Shown here in pieces: positions 9,701 through 17,773 of a stretch of DNA of 64,000 bases. Numbering within the stretch: the first letter of the stretch is position 1; each line of letters starts with the position of its first letter. The position numbers and the translations under genes were made by a program. Where the stretch lies: positions 3,849,880 to 3,913,879 of the forward strand of contig NZ_AP028155.1 of assembly GCF_033096445.1 (NCBI RefSeq), written 5' to 3'. This DNA comes from Butyricimonas faecihominis. GTDB taxonomy: Bacteria > Bacteroidota > Bacteroidia > Bacteroidales > Marinifilaceae. The notes beneath the pieces are model-generated. The model was not told where the DNA came from. It ran no database searches and worked only from the letters and a program-made list of their open reading frames with translations.

Positions 9701-10104
9701 CACAAGAAGGCTTTAGATACAACCATATTGTATACGATACAGATTTGACAGATCAAGGAACTATTGATTTGTTCAAACGTGGAACCGATGGATGGTGTAA
9801 CTACTGGAAACAGGTATACGATGTAAACAGTGTGTTCGAATACAAGGTAATCGGTGGATTCTTCAGCGATGGAACTGCACTTGATACAGAGAACTCCAAG
9901 AAAATCAAATTTGAGACGGATGCCGAAGGCGAATATGTAACTTGGATCAATGATGGTGAGGATATTGCTAACGAATTTGTAATCAAAGTTGAAGTTTGTG
10001 TTAAACATGTTTGGGGGCTGGTATGCAATCATGCAAATAAAGAAACTGAACGTGGACACTCAGTTGTGACATTGGAAATTCCGGTAAAATTCCATAAAAA
10101 CTAG
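6733..10104 (+). CDS. Large surface lipoprotein, DUF4988/PL29-N-like N-terminus (module 1)
   Basis: The 1123-residue protein has a signal peptide ending at a lipobox Cys (ASPTFIGC, about residue 27) and then KDYDDDIKDLQEQI. This acidic start to a short coiled coil is typical of Bacteroidota lipoproteins annotated as DUF4988 or PL29-lyase N-terminal domain. A short collagen-like stretch GKDGIDGNDGNDGK follows (about residues 88-101). The rest looks like beta-rich extracellular repeats with no catalytic motif that I recognise. The N-terminus is nearly the same as that of the gene at 12318, whereas the bodies differ. It is followed by a hairpin and an OmpA-family gene. I infer an abundant, surface-anchored structural protein whose partner is the OmpA protein; enzymatic activity is not supported. 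Confidence 0.75.
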   Translation: MNKKRNFAKMALLSALLCGLASPTFIGCKDYDDDIKDLQEQITANKTSIDELLGKIKEGQFVQSVEKIANGLKVTLGDGSVVEIVNGKDGIDGNDGNDGKVPSFEIKEDGHLYATYEGQDPIDLGNVRGEDGGTGTVTDVKLTVQDGYLYLNGKIIEPKIAIGGIFYVEQQGYVELYMPKGTVNEDGSITVGDYEKVTLPKTTNIVTDILFMPLTLSAGEAPMIFFPTIVQDETDGVGNYVNGIAAAPEYTVGTIPAEPNSILYAGKAELKYQFNPRSVSFDAFKVLGLWKHGEATVISRSMKDGANMIFNKGQRFYDMANGVLEGAKSYSQDKEVGMLHFRAKSWRFAEMVGNNHQGNKRDLLTLAVLNGKDTVYSEIAPAKHWHIAQKDVRIVNTDVEHYALDANKENLYADKFRSVNSYQDKKAAPAKQEDADEYYKSLAPITTFEIAYDNRKDNGGKGLNLTELFRTFFIDNGTEYPFMTNGFDDYQLKFETVSFNNLGVDQTERYLELVSTMEKDGTDERQLVTKAYVKSPDQYPGFEQGDHSAAIGRTPIVRVKLVAPVEDGASAEAEENVVASRLIKLEIKGKESVTEKIVIKDTIRVMLQHKDQAVELDMDHIYNDLRVQQAGSRGREEFHKHYQFDPAITVDLQKQHTAALDANTRKQDVDLEERKADDGTILNQLDLIVKPTAFSTEHVEYVVKAKYVDIPNSGEVYPDVNVEYTVFVTYPNAVAPEITKLNWQDPGTNGEGGLIYAHGRIAPGADGKVETTDDEYDMVAVLNNMFDLEKYTMDQMLKPRTGETAYDLATIAKPTLSFELVDKYNSSSDWAGTTDGLKLYQENGVWKIELEKSDAGRQWINAIGEDSKRVKIRAVVSFNECYDGLYGTCNNGEKKYNKDQASDNLPECKTTDKVGSQAHDMHDYTGTAKAPEYGRSQVVIKEFEVAFITPIRFVKKTIDPLYDKYPLAENKAYLKDCFRLADYLSDENAAQEGFRYNHIVYDTDLTDQGTIDLFKRGTDGWCNYWKQVYDVNSVFEYKVIGGFFSDGTALDTENSKKIKFETDAEGEYVTWINDGEDIANEFVIKVEVCVKHVWGLVCNHANKETERGHSVVTLEIPVKFHKN

Positions 10105-10138
10105 AAATAGGATTAGAATACAGGGAGTATATAAATCT

Positions 10139-10213
10139 TTGCAACCAGAAGGAAATTATTAAAATGATTTCAAACAAGAAGAGAGGGGTGTCTGATTCAG
10201 ACACCCCTTCTTC
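10139..10213 (+). promoter_or_regulatory. Conserved intercistronic hairpin between lipoprotein and ompA (module 1)
   Basis: TTGCAACCAGAAG (10139-10151) precedes a near-perfect palindrome: AGGGGTGTCTGA (10184-10195) pairs with TCAGACACCCCT (10197-10208). GAAGA/TCTTC lengthens it across a one-base bulge. The same 13-mer and the same stem sequence recur at 14963-15003 in module 2. No long T-run follows, so it may be a leaky terminator, an RNA stabiliser or a processing site that sets the ratio of the two products. Confidence 0.75.
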
Positions 10214-10247
10214 AAACGATCAGAAATTGAATACGACACATTTAAGT

Positions 10248-11486
10248 ATGAAAAAATTGCTATTATCTTTTTGCTTTTTAGTGCTGACTTCTTTCTTGTT
10301 TGCCCAAGGACAGAAAAAGGAGATTTACAAGAATTTTTCCCGTTGGAGCTTGGGAGTTAACGGGGGAATCTCCATTTTCCGTGGCGACATGGTTTCCTTC
10401 TCTGCCGATAAAACTTACATCGGTAGACAAGGAGGCTTCCAACTGGGTTACCAGTTTACCCCGACTTTCGGTTTGTCCTTGACGGCCGATATGGGACAGG
10501 GGAAAGGGAGTGCCAAGGAGTGGGAAAAAGAGTTCAAGATTTACCCTACTGGCGAATCCTATTACGGGACGATTCCGGAAGAGGGTTTCGCTTATTATAA
10601 TGACCTTTATTCCAAGGTAAAGTATTTCACTATCGGGTTACACGGTGATTTTAACGTGAACAATTTTTTCGGGAAGAAAGAACTACGCCGTTGGACCGTG
10701 TTGTTAAGCCCGGCGGTTTACCTGCAGAAGTTCTCCCCGAAACTTTACAAGAAGGATGGAGACAAGCGTTTTGACACCTCTTCCACGCTGGATAACGACG
10801 TGAACTTGGGATTGGGAGGTGACATCGCCTTGCGCTATCGTGCCGGCAAGCATATCGATTTGCAATTGAAATCCGGTGTTGCCTGGATCGCTAACAACAA
10901 TTTTGACGGTGTTGCCACTTGTTGTTCCAGTAAATACAACTGGTTGGCGAACTTGTCGGTCGGGGTGGTTTGGAAGATCGGTAACAACAAGAAAAAGGAG
11001 AACTTGATGTATGCCGCCGCTCGTTCCGTTGTCCCGGTGGTACTCCCGGTAAAAGAGGAGACACGCCCGGAGGTGAAGGAAGAGCGGAAACCCGTTGTCA
11101 AGGAGGAGAAAAAACCGGTAGAGAACGTGGTGAAGGTAGAGACCCCGGAAAAGACTTTCCCCGAGTTGCCGACAATTCACTTTAAACGTAACCTGGCGGT
11201 TATCGACACGGTACGTTTCGCCGGAGCACTTTCCCGTATCGTGGAAACATTGAAGGAATTCCCGGGGGTGAAAGTTGATATTCGTGGTTACACGGATCAC
11301 ACGGGAACGGATCGAATCAATTTACCGTTATCCTTGAAACGTGCGGAGGCCTTGAAATCTTACCTGGTTGGTAAAGGTATTCCTGCCGAGCGGATGAAGA
11401 CGTTTGGAGAGGGGAAGGACATGTCGGTGGATAAAAAGGATATTTACACGGAGAGGGCTCGTAAGGTTGAGGTAAAGAAACATTGA
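10248..11486 (+). CDS. OmpA-family outer-membrane protein (module 1)
   Basis: The ATG at 10248 gives a 412-residue protein with signal peptide MKKLLLSFCFLVLTSFLFAQ. An earlier in-frame start would place the hairpin inside the gene and lacks a signal. Residues 20-262 form an outer-membrane beta-barrel-like region (FSRWSLGVNGG, LGYQFTPTFGLSLTADMGQG). A Lys/Glu/Pro/Val-rich linker spans about 265-303. The OmpA C-terminal domain, which binds peptidoglycan, covers 305-412 with the signature VDIRGYTDHTGTDRINLPLS and RAEALKSYLVGKGIP. It is very similar to the 412-residue protein at 15050. It should tie the outer membrane and its surface lipoprotein partner to the cell wall. The role is inferred from the family. 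Confidence 0.9.
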   Translation: MKKLLLSFCFLVLTSFLFAQGQKKEIYKNFSRWSLGVNGGISIFRGDMVSFSADKTYIGRQGGFQLGYQFTPTFGLSLTADMGQGKGSAKEWEKEFKIYPTGESYYGTIPEEGFAYYNDLYSKVKYFTIGLHGDFNVNNFFGKKELRRWTVLLSPAVYLQKFSPKLYKKDGDKRFDTSSTLDNDVNLGLGGDIALRYRAGKHIDLQLKSGVAWIANNNFDGVATCCSSKYNWLANLSVGVVWKIGNNKKKENLMYAAARSVVPVVLPVKEETRPEVKEERKPVVKEEKKPVENVVKVETPEKTFPELPTIHFKRNLAVIDTVRFAGALSRIVETLKEFPGVKVDIRGYTDHTGTDRINLPLSLKRAEALKSYLVGKGIPAERMKTFGEGKDMSVDKKDIYTERARKVEVKKH

Positions 11487-11594
11487 TCAGTTTAGATGAA
11501 AAAAAAGGAGGAAATCTTGATATGTATTTCCCCGTCATTATTAAAAAGAGGCTATTGACTTTTTATCTAAGTCATAATGCTGTTTTGACATGAT

Positions 11595-11623
11595 AAAGCC
11601 ACCTATGGCAATGGTGGCTTTTA
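11595..11623 (+). terminator. Terminator of surface module 1
   Basis: AAAGCCACC (11595-11603) pairs with GGTGGCTTT (11613-11621) around a 9-base loop, followed by a short T/A tract. Confidence 0.85.
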
Positions 11624-12193
11624 TATTGAAATTGATCAAAAAGAAACGATGAATTATTAGCAAAATGAAATACTTTAATGTTAAAATTAACTATAGTATT
11701 TTTTATTAATAAAATATCAATAATCGTTCATATATTGATTGCAAATGTACGACTTTTTATGAAACAAGAAAGAAATGATCAAAAAAAATTTCATATTTTG
11801 TATATATATTGTTTGTTATGTGCGCAAAACGACACAAAATGCTTGTTCCAAAGATTTTGAAGATGAATTTCGACAAAATATTGTATCCTGTTTTAAGCAA
11901 GTTGTTTTAATTCTTCACTTCAATGGTCACCGTATTCTGTATCATTTTAGAGTATTATTAAATAGTAGGGTGATTTTCTATATTAAAAACAAGAATTTAA
12001 GCTTTATCTAAGTACTTTATTATCAGTATGTCTATTGACTTCTATTTTGAACCTCCTATTTTATTGACAAATTTTGGAACGATAGCAAAACACAAACTTA
12101 CTCATTATGAGCTATATGTAAAAAACAATCAATTAAACAAATTAGAATAGATTAATTCATAATTATTTGATTTATAAATAGATAAAAAACTTA
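11624..12193. other. Gene-free AT-rich spacer between the surface modules
   Basis: About 690 bases up to 12317 hold no convincing gene. Short open frames at 11678-11860 and 11775-12011 are AT-rich, have no ribosome binding site and resemble nothing known. A weak relative of the operator motif (AATAATCGTTCATATATT) is at about 11719-11736. The stretch may be the decayed remnant of material between two duplicated modules. Confidence 0.5.
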
Positions 12194-12213
12194 TTAAACG
12201 AACGTTTATTGAT
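12194..12213 (+). promoter_or_regulatory. Palindromic operator-like site before surface module 2
   Basis: TTAAACGAACGTTTATTGAT contains the perfect inverted repeat AAACG-AA-CGTTT (12196-12207). It is one mismatch away from the site before module 1 and shares 17 identical bases, on the opposite strand, with 28163-28179. It lies 104 bases before the start codon. Confidence 0.55.
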
Positions 12214-12317
12214 GTGAAGGAATTGTGTAAAAATAAGAATGGTAGAAAAAGAAGAATAATAAAATTAGAAAAAGAAAACAATATGAGTTTTTTAACTATC
12301 AATTAAATTTTATACGT

Positions 12318-14936
12318 ATGAAAAGAAAATGGTTAAATGTAAGGACAATGGCCTTTGTGCTATTGCTCGGTGCTGCAGGTTCAACATTCGTTGGTTGTAA
12401 GGACTATGACGACGATATAAAGGACTTGCAGGAACAAATTGATGCGAACAAATCTGCTGCTACGACAGAATTGAATAAGGCAATTAGTGAGCAGATTTCC
12501 GCTTTAGAAACTAAATTAAATACGGCTATTGCAGAAAAGGCAGATCAAAGTGTTATTGATGGTATTCAAGCTGATATTAATACGTTGAAAACCTTAGAAA
12601 GTCGTGTTAAAGATTTGGAAGATGCTGCTAGTAGCTATTTGAAAGAAGGAGCATTGGATGATTATTTGAAAAAAGGAGCATTGGATGGTTATGTAACCGA
12701 AGATGCTTTAGACGGACTTTTGAATGAAGATGCATTAGCTCAATATTTGAAAGACCATAACTATTTGCAAGAAGGAGATATTGATGGAATCCCGACAGAA
12801 GAAATCATTAGAGGGTGGTTGCTTGAAGAATTAACTGAACTAGAAGAACTCGTTGCTGCATATAACAAGAACAAGGAAAATCTTGACAAATTACCGAGCT
12901 TGGTCTCAGATGTGAATCAATTGAAACAAGATTTGGAAAAATTGTTAGGCGAAAATGGTGCTCTTAAAGAATTGCAAGATAAAATTACAGCTTTTGAAAA
13001 TACGATTACAGATATCACTTTCCCGAATCTTTCCACAGACTTGACATTCATGCGAAGTACTCCACTTGAAAAAGAGATTGTTTGGATTGACGGAACCGTA
13101 TTAAAGGCTGGGGTTGTTTTGAGTGATGCTAAAGCTGAATTCCCCGTTATTCTTAATCCGAGTAGCGTGAAATTAACTGATAAGTTCGTATTTACCCTTG
13201 TTGATGCTACTGGAAAAAATGTTCCTGTAAAAGTAGTCAGTGTTAATAAAGAGTGGGAAATTAAAGATATGAATGATCCGTTTGCTTCTCGTTCGACAGA
13301 AACTGTTGTTAATAACGATATCTACACTGCAACAGTTCGGTATGAGGGAAAAACGGATATGAAGATGGGTAATTTAGCTTTAAAGGTTGTTCTTCCTGGA
13401 GATGACCAAAACTTTGTTTTATCTAATTATGCAATTAATCCGATTATTGGAATCGCTAAAGATTTGACCAAAGTAACAGTTGCTACTAAAACTGTGTATT
13501 TGGGCGTGGAATATGATGTAAATGAAATTGCGATGTTTACATTTAAAGACGAGAAGGGACAAGTACTGTTCCCTGTGGACTTTGCTAAAGCTGCTGCAAA
13601 TTTGTACACTGGTAAAGGATATATAAAGATTCACAAAGATGACGAAAAGTATTTGAAATACTTGGACGAAGAGGCATTAAAAGAAGGAAAAATTCTTGCA
13701 AGTGAAACTCAAACTGATGTAGAATTTGAACTTGATGGTGTTACTTTGAATTTCGAATACTATGCAATGGATTTGAATGGTAGCGGAATTAGAAAAGCAG
13801 ATTTTAAAGTTAAATTTATTACAAAAATGTACGATAAAGATGTTGCATTTAAAAATTTAACGATTAAAATTTTAGCAGAGACAGAAAATGTTTCAGAGGA
13901 ATTGAAATTTAAAGATATTCTAAGCGATCTATCAACAAAACAATTTGACCGTTGGAAAGAGAACGCAGAAAACTTTAAATGTGTGATCACCAATGCAGAA
14001 GGAGAGAAAGTTGATGCGATTAAAGCTGAATTTAGTGGTACTGATGGATTTAAATTGAAAGCGACTTCAAAAGCTGAAGCTGGAAATTATTCTGTTACAA
14101 TCACATTTGAAGACAAGAGAACTGGTGAAGAAGGCTTGTTTAAGATTACGGGTAACGTGACAGTTGTTGCTCCGAGTATTGATCCAGACTTGTCATTAGG
14201 ATATTGGGATAAGGACGTATTAACAATACCTGGAGTATTTAACAAGGACAAGAAATTTGATTTATCCGTAGATTTGAAAAATGCTTTTGTCATCAATATT
14301 GAGGGTGTCAGTGATCCTAAAATGGAATTCAAATTGAATCGTGAAGACCTAGCAGGATGTATTGATATTGAAGGTAGCAAAGTTACCTGGGTAAAAAATC
14401 TTGAAGATGAAGAAGGAAATGTAACTGAAAATCTGTTTGGTAAAGAACTTGAATTTACGGTAGTTATTAAGAATGGAGAACTTAAATTGGCAGAAAAAAC
14501 TTATAAGTTGAAATTTATTAATCCGTTAGCAGAAGTTGTTACATGGAATAACGTGAAACATACGCTTGCTAATGATAAAGATGGACAAATTGTAAGTAGT
14601 TTTGATCTATATAGATTGTTATCATTCAAAGACACTCAATCTACAGAGCATGAATTGTTTAATATTACCAGTAAGGGAACAACATTAGACTCTGATGGTA
14701 ACTTTACTACGATTGGAACAACTTGTTATGAATTGAATAAAAACAATGTGAAATTTGAAATCTTAACTCCAAAGAGCAATCTGAGTATTGATGAAAATGG
14801 TTTAGCTACTTGGGAAAATGTTCCGGGTGCTGCGTTTGTTGGAGCTACGGTTGATGTAAAAGTAACCATTACTCACAATTATGGAACTTCAACTGGAACA
14901 ATTTCTCTTAAAATCAACGAAAAAGTAACAAAATAA
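12318..14936 (+). CDS. Large surface lipoprotein, DUF4988/PL29-N-like N-terminus (module 2)
   Basis: The 872-residue protein has a signal peptide ending in STFVGC, then KDYDDDIKDLQEQI, matching the module 1 lipoprotein. Residues 45-230 are a long Glu/Lys/Leu coiled-coil region with short repeats around ALDDYLKKGALDGYVTEDAL. The rest is predicted as beta-rich domains with no recognised catalytic motif. Compared with the module 1 protein it is shorter and has a longer coiled coil in place of the collagen-like stretch. The shared N-terminus and different bodies suggest paralogues whose exposed parts have diverged. It is followed by the same hairpin and an OmpA-family gene. Confidence 0.75.
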   Translation: MKRKWLNVRTMAFVLLLGAAGSTFVGCKDYDDDIKDLQEQIDANKSAATTELNKAISEQISALETKLNTAIAEKADQSVIDGIQADINTLKTLESRVKDLEDAASSYLKEGALDDYLKKGALDGYVTEDALDGLLNEDALAQYLKDHNYLQEGDIDGIPTEEIIRGWLLEELTELEELVAAYNKNKENLDKLPSLVSDVNQLKQDLEKLLGENGALKELQDKITAFENTITDITFPNLSTDLTFMRSTPLEKEIVWIDGTVLKAGVVLSDAKAEFPVILNPSSVKLTDKFVFTLVDATGKNVPVKVVSVNKEWEIKDMNDPFASRSTETVVNNDIYTATVRYEGKTDMKMGNLALKVVLPGDDQNFVLSNYAINPIIGIAKDLTKVTVATKTVYLGVEYDVNEIAMFTFKDEKGQVLFPVDFAKAAANLYTGKGYIKIHKDDEKYLKYLDEEALKEGKILASETQTDVEFELDGVTLNFEYYAMDLNGSGIRKADFKVKFITKMYDKDVAFKNLTIKILAETENVSEELKFKDILSDLSTKQFDRWKENAENFKCVITNAEGEKVDAIKAEFSGTDGFKLKATSKAEAGNYSVTITFEDKRTGEEGLFKITGNVTVVAPSIDPDLSLGYWDKDVLTIPGVFNKDKKFDLSVDLKNAFVINIEGVSDPKMEFKLNREDLAGCIDIEGSKVTWVKNLEDEEGNVTENLFGKELEFTVVIKNGELKLAEKTYKLKFINPLAEVVTWNNVKHTLANDKDGQIVSSFDLYRLLSFKDTQSTEHELFNITSKGTTLDSDGNFTTIGTTCYELNKNNVKFEILTPKSNLSIDENGLATWENVPGAAFVGATVDVKVTITHNYGTSTGTISLKINEKVTK

Positions 14937-14962
14937 TAATGAATTTCAATATTCATTATTGA

Positions 14963-15004
14963 TTGCAACCAGAAGAATGGGGGTGTCTGATTCCAGACAC
15001 CCCT
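14963..15004 (+). promoter_or_regulatory. Conserved intercistronic hairpin between lipoprotein and ompA (module 2)
   Basis: TTGCAACCAGAAG (14963-14975) is identical to module 1. GGGGTGTCTG (14980-14989) pairs with CAGACACCCC (14994-15003) around ATTC. The stem arms equal those of module 1, whereas the surrounding bases differ. Confidence 0.75.
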
Positions 15005-15049
15005 TGTTCTAATAACCAAACGATGTATAATAATTAAATTTGAATACAT

Positions 15050-16288
15050 ATGAGAAAAACAGTGTTCTCTCTTTGTTTTCTGATGGTAACTTCCTTTTCG
15101 GTAGCGCAGATCCAAAAGAAAAAGATTGGTAATGATTTTTCCCGTTGGAGTTTGGGTGTTAATGGGGGTATTTCAGCTTTTCGGGGAGACATGATCTCTT
15201 TTTCGGCGGATAAAACTTATATCGGGGTACAAGGAGGCTTGCAACTGGGGTACCAGTTTACCCCGACTTTCGGTTTGTCCTTGACGGCCGACATGGGTCA
15301 AGGAAAGGGAAGTGCCAAGAAATGGGAGAAAGCGTTTAAGATTTACCCGAACGGGGAATCTTATTATGGCACGGAACCAGAAGCTGGTTTCGCTTATTAC
15401 AACGATATTTACGCCAAGATCAAATATTTCACGTTAGGTCTGCACGGAGATTTTAACGTGAATAATTTTTTCGGGAAGAAAGAATTGCGTCGTTGGACCG
15501 TGTTGTTAAGCCCGGCGGTTTACTTGCAAAAGTTCTCGCCCAAGTTATACAAGAAGGAAGATGACAAGCGTTTTGACACCTCTTCCACGCTGGATAATGA
15601 CGTGAACTTAGGGCTGGGAGGAGATATAGCCTTGCGCTATCGTGCTAGCAAATACATTGATTTACAACTGACATCCGGGGTGGCCTGGATCGCGAATAAT
15701 AACTTTGACGGAGTGGCCACTTGTTGCACGAGCAAGTATAACTGGCTGGCGAACCTCTCGGTTGGCGTGGTGTGGAAAATTGGTAACAACAAGAAGAAAG
15801 AGAACCTGATGTACGCCACCGCTCGTTCCGTGGCCCCGGTGATACTTCCCGTGAAAGAGGAAACTCGGTCGGTGGTGAAAGAAGAGCAAAAGCCAGTTGT
15901 CAAGCAAGAGGAGAAAACGGTAGAGAACGTGGTGAAGGTGGAGACCACGGAGAAAACATTCCCGGTATTACCAACAGTCCATTTCAAACGTAATTCGGCG
16001 GTCATTGACACGGATCGTTATGCTAGTGAACTTTCTCGCATCGTGGAGGCGTTGAAAGAGTTCCCGGGAGTGAAAGTTGATATTCGTGGTTATACGGATC
16101 ACACAGGGACAGATCGTATCAACTTGCCGCTATCCTTGAAACGGGCAGAGGCCTTGAAGACTTACCTCGTGAGTAAAGGGATCCCGGCCGATCGGATGAG
16201 TACGTTCGGGGAGGGTAAGGATATGTCCGTGGATCAAAAAGATATTTACACGGAAAAAGCCCGTAAGGTTGAAGTGAAAAAACACTAA
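15050..16288 (+). CDS. OmpA-family outer-membrane protein (module 2)
   Basis: This 412-residue protein has the same length and domain order as the one at 10248: signal peptide (ending SFSVAQ), barrel region, Lys/Glu/Pro/Val linker and OmpA C-terminal domain (VDIRGYTDHTGTDRINLPLS). Long tracts are nearly identical at the DNA level, for example the region coding LGYQFTPTFGLSLTADMGQGKGSAK and the tract coding DKRFDTSSTLDNDVNLG. Other parts show many silent changes. That patchwork suggests a duplication kept alike by gene conversion or selection. It is the second gene of module 2 and ends at its own terminator. Confidence 0.9.
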   Translation: MRKTVFSLCFLMVTSFSVAQIQKKKIGNDFSRWSLGVNGGISAFRGDMISFSADKTYIGVQGGLQLGYQFTPTFGLSLTADMGQGKGSAKKWEKAFKIYPNGESYYGTEPEAGFAYYNDIYAKIKYFTLGLHGDFNVNNFFGKKELRRWTVLLSPAVYLQKFSPKLYKKEDDKRFDTSSTLDNDVNLGLGGDIALRYRASKYIDLQLTSGVAWIANNNFDGVATCCTSKYNWLANLSVGVVWKIGNNKKKENLMYATARSVAPVILPVKEETRSVVKEEQKPVVKQEEKTVENVVKVETTEKTFPVLPTVHFKRNSAVIDTDRYASELSRIVEALKEFPGVKVDIRGYTDHTGTDRINLPLSLKRAEALKTYLVSKGIPADRMSTFGEGKDMSVDQKDIYTEKARKVEVKKH

Positions 16289-16309
16289 GACTCTCTATAT
16301 AATTACAGG

Positions 16310-16340
16310 AAAAGCCACTTTGTATTCAAGGTGGCTTTTA
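16310..16340. terminator. Bidirectional terminator between ompA (module 2) and ribF
   Basis: AAAAGCCAC (16310-16318) pairs with GTGGCTTTT, and a T-run follows on the plus strand and an A/T tract on the minus strand. It separates convergent genes (the minus-strand gene ends at 16343). Confidence 0.8.
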
Positions 16341-16342
16341 TT

Positions 16343-17272
16343 TTACGATTTCAATAGCTTGAGAATTTTTTCCTTGTCTTTTTGTAACTGAGCTCGTAAT
16401 TCTTCAATATCGTTGAATTTACGTTCTCCCCGAATACGGTCGATAAAATTTATCGTGATGGTTTTCCCGTACAAGTCCCGGTTGAAATCAAAAATATACA
16501 CCTCGCATGAAACTTGCCCATCATTGCTGACCGTGGGACGGATCCCGATATTGAGCATCCCGTTGAAGATTTCTTGCTCGATAATAACTTTTACGGCGTA
16601 CACGCCTATGGCGGGTAACAATTTCCGCTCGTCGGAAACTTGAATATTTGCTGTTGGGAAACCGATTTTGTGTCCTAGATGATGCCCGTAAACCACTTCG
16701 CCCGTGACGGAATAAGAATAACCGAGGAAGCGATTTACCGTGGTAATGTCTCCAACGGCCAGAGCGTTACGGATTTTAGTGGAACTGACATTTACATCGT
16801 CCTCTTCAAAAACGACTTCTTTTTCAAGAAAAAAGCCGTATTCATTCGCTAGTTCCTGTAAGTTCTCGAAATTCCCGGCTCGATCTTTCCCGAATCGATG
16901 ATCATAGCCCACGACGAGTCCCTTGATTCTTAGTTTGTCGATAAGAATCTTTTTCACGAAATCATTATAGGGTTGCTGGGCGAATTCAAGCGTGAATTTC
17001 AAGATAATCAAGTGATCAACGCCATATTTTTCCAAGATGGCAATCTTCTCTTCCAGCGTCGTTAGGATCCCTATTTTCTGTTCCCGGGGATAAAGCACTT
17101 CTCTCGGGTGGGGTTCAAAGCTGATAATGACGGATTCCCCATCAATACTGGCCGCTTTCTCTTTTAGATGTTGTATCACGCAAGCATGACCTAAATGTAC
17201 GCCATCAAAACTTCCAATCGTGACGATCGGGCATTTGATCTCTATATTTTCAACTCCGTAGTGAACCTTCAT
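16343..17272 (-). CDS. ribF: Bifunctional riboflavin kinase / FMN adenylyltransferase
   Basis: RibF phosphorylates riboflavin to FMN and adenylates FMN to FAD in the cytoplasm. The 309-residue length is typical. The N-terminal nucleotidyltransferase domain shows TIGSFDGVHLGH near residue 20 and SSTKIRNAL near residue 155. The C-terminal riboflavin kinase domain (about 180-305) shows GHHLGHKIGFPTANI. It lies between the second ompA gene and a decayed ompA copy, which is an odd place for a housekeeping gene and suggests that the ompA duplications spread around it. Confidence 0.96.
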   Translation of the reverse strand: MKVHYGVENIEIKCPIVTIGSFDGVHLGHACVIQHLKEKAASIDGESVIISFEPHPREVLYPREQKIGILTTLEEKIAILEKYGVDHLIILKFTLEFAQQPYNDFVKKILIDKLRIKGLVVGYDHRFGKDRAGNFENLQELANEYGFFLEKEVVFEEDDVNVSSTKIRNALAVGDITTVNRFLGYSYSVTGEVVYGHHLGHKIGFPTANIQVSDERKLLPAIGVYAVKVIIEQEIFNGMLNIGIRPTVSNDGQVSCEVYIFDFNRDLYGKTITINFIDRIRGERKFNDIEELRAQLQKDKEKILKLLKS

Positions 17273-17407
17273 TTCTAGTCGTTTGAATAGTTAAGGGCAA
17301 AAATAATACAAATAACTGAATTATGGGGCTAAATAAACTCTAATCCCTGTATATATATTTATCGACGAATGATATAGGGTTGATAGTGAGAGAGTATGGT
17401 CAAGAGT

Positions 17408-17676
17408 CAGGACTGTTCCAGTAAATACAATTAGTTGACGAACTTGTCGGTCGGGTGGTCTGGAAGATTGAGAACAACAAGAAGAAAGAGAACTTGATGT
17501 ATGCCGCCGCTCGCCCTGTTGTCCCGGTAGTACTCCCGGTGAAAGAGGAGACACGCCCGGTGGTGAAGGAAGAGCGGCAACCCGTTATCAAGGAGGAGAA
17601 AAAGCCGGTAGAGAACGTGGTGAAGGTAGAGACCACGGAAAAGGCTCGTAAGGCTGAGGTGAAGAAACATGAGTGA
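17408..17676 (+). pseudogene. Remnant of a third ompA copy, barrel start and OmpA domain lost
   Basis: The DNA from about 17408 matches the ompA gene at 10248 from codons for CSSKYNWLANLSVGVVWKIGN, but with a stop (TAG for TGG) and a one-base deletion (17452-17457 region). The linker (ENLMYAAARPVVPVVLPVK, EERQPVIKEEKKPVENVVKV) is well kept. After VETTEK the sequence jumps straight to ARKAEVKKH, the extreme C-terminus, so the whole OmpA domain is missing. In the intact copy at 15050 the two joined positions both carry ACGGARAAA (before the domain, and before its last nine residues), so the deletion probably ran between these short repeats. It is not expected to make a working protein. Confidence 0.85.
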
Positions 17677-17701
17677 GTAGGAGCGTGGTTTGAAATATAG
17701 A

Positions 17702-17736
17702 AAAGGGATTATTCCAAAACAATGGATAATCCCTTT
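17702..17736. terminator. Hairpin terminating the porin gene
   Basis: AAAGGGATTATTCCA pairs with TGGATAATCCCTTT with a single bulge. It lies between the ompA remnant and the end of the minus-strand porin gene and could act in both directions. Confidence 0.7.
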
Positions 17737-17773
17737 CCCGATTAAAATATATTCGTACTTCTTGGTGCTGATT

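Noticed and set aside
6733-10104. Active polysaccharide lyase
   Set aside because: Only the N-terminal pattern recalls PL29-type annotations; no catalytic domain was recognised in the body.
10164-10247. Upstream in-frame start for the first ompA gene
   Set aside because: It would translate through the conserved hairpin and remove the signal peptide from the N-terminus; the start at 10248 fits the 412-residue paralogue.
11678-12011. Two short open frames in the spacer between surface modules
   Set aside because: They are AT-rich, overlap each other, have no ribosome binding site and resemble no known protein.
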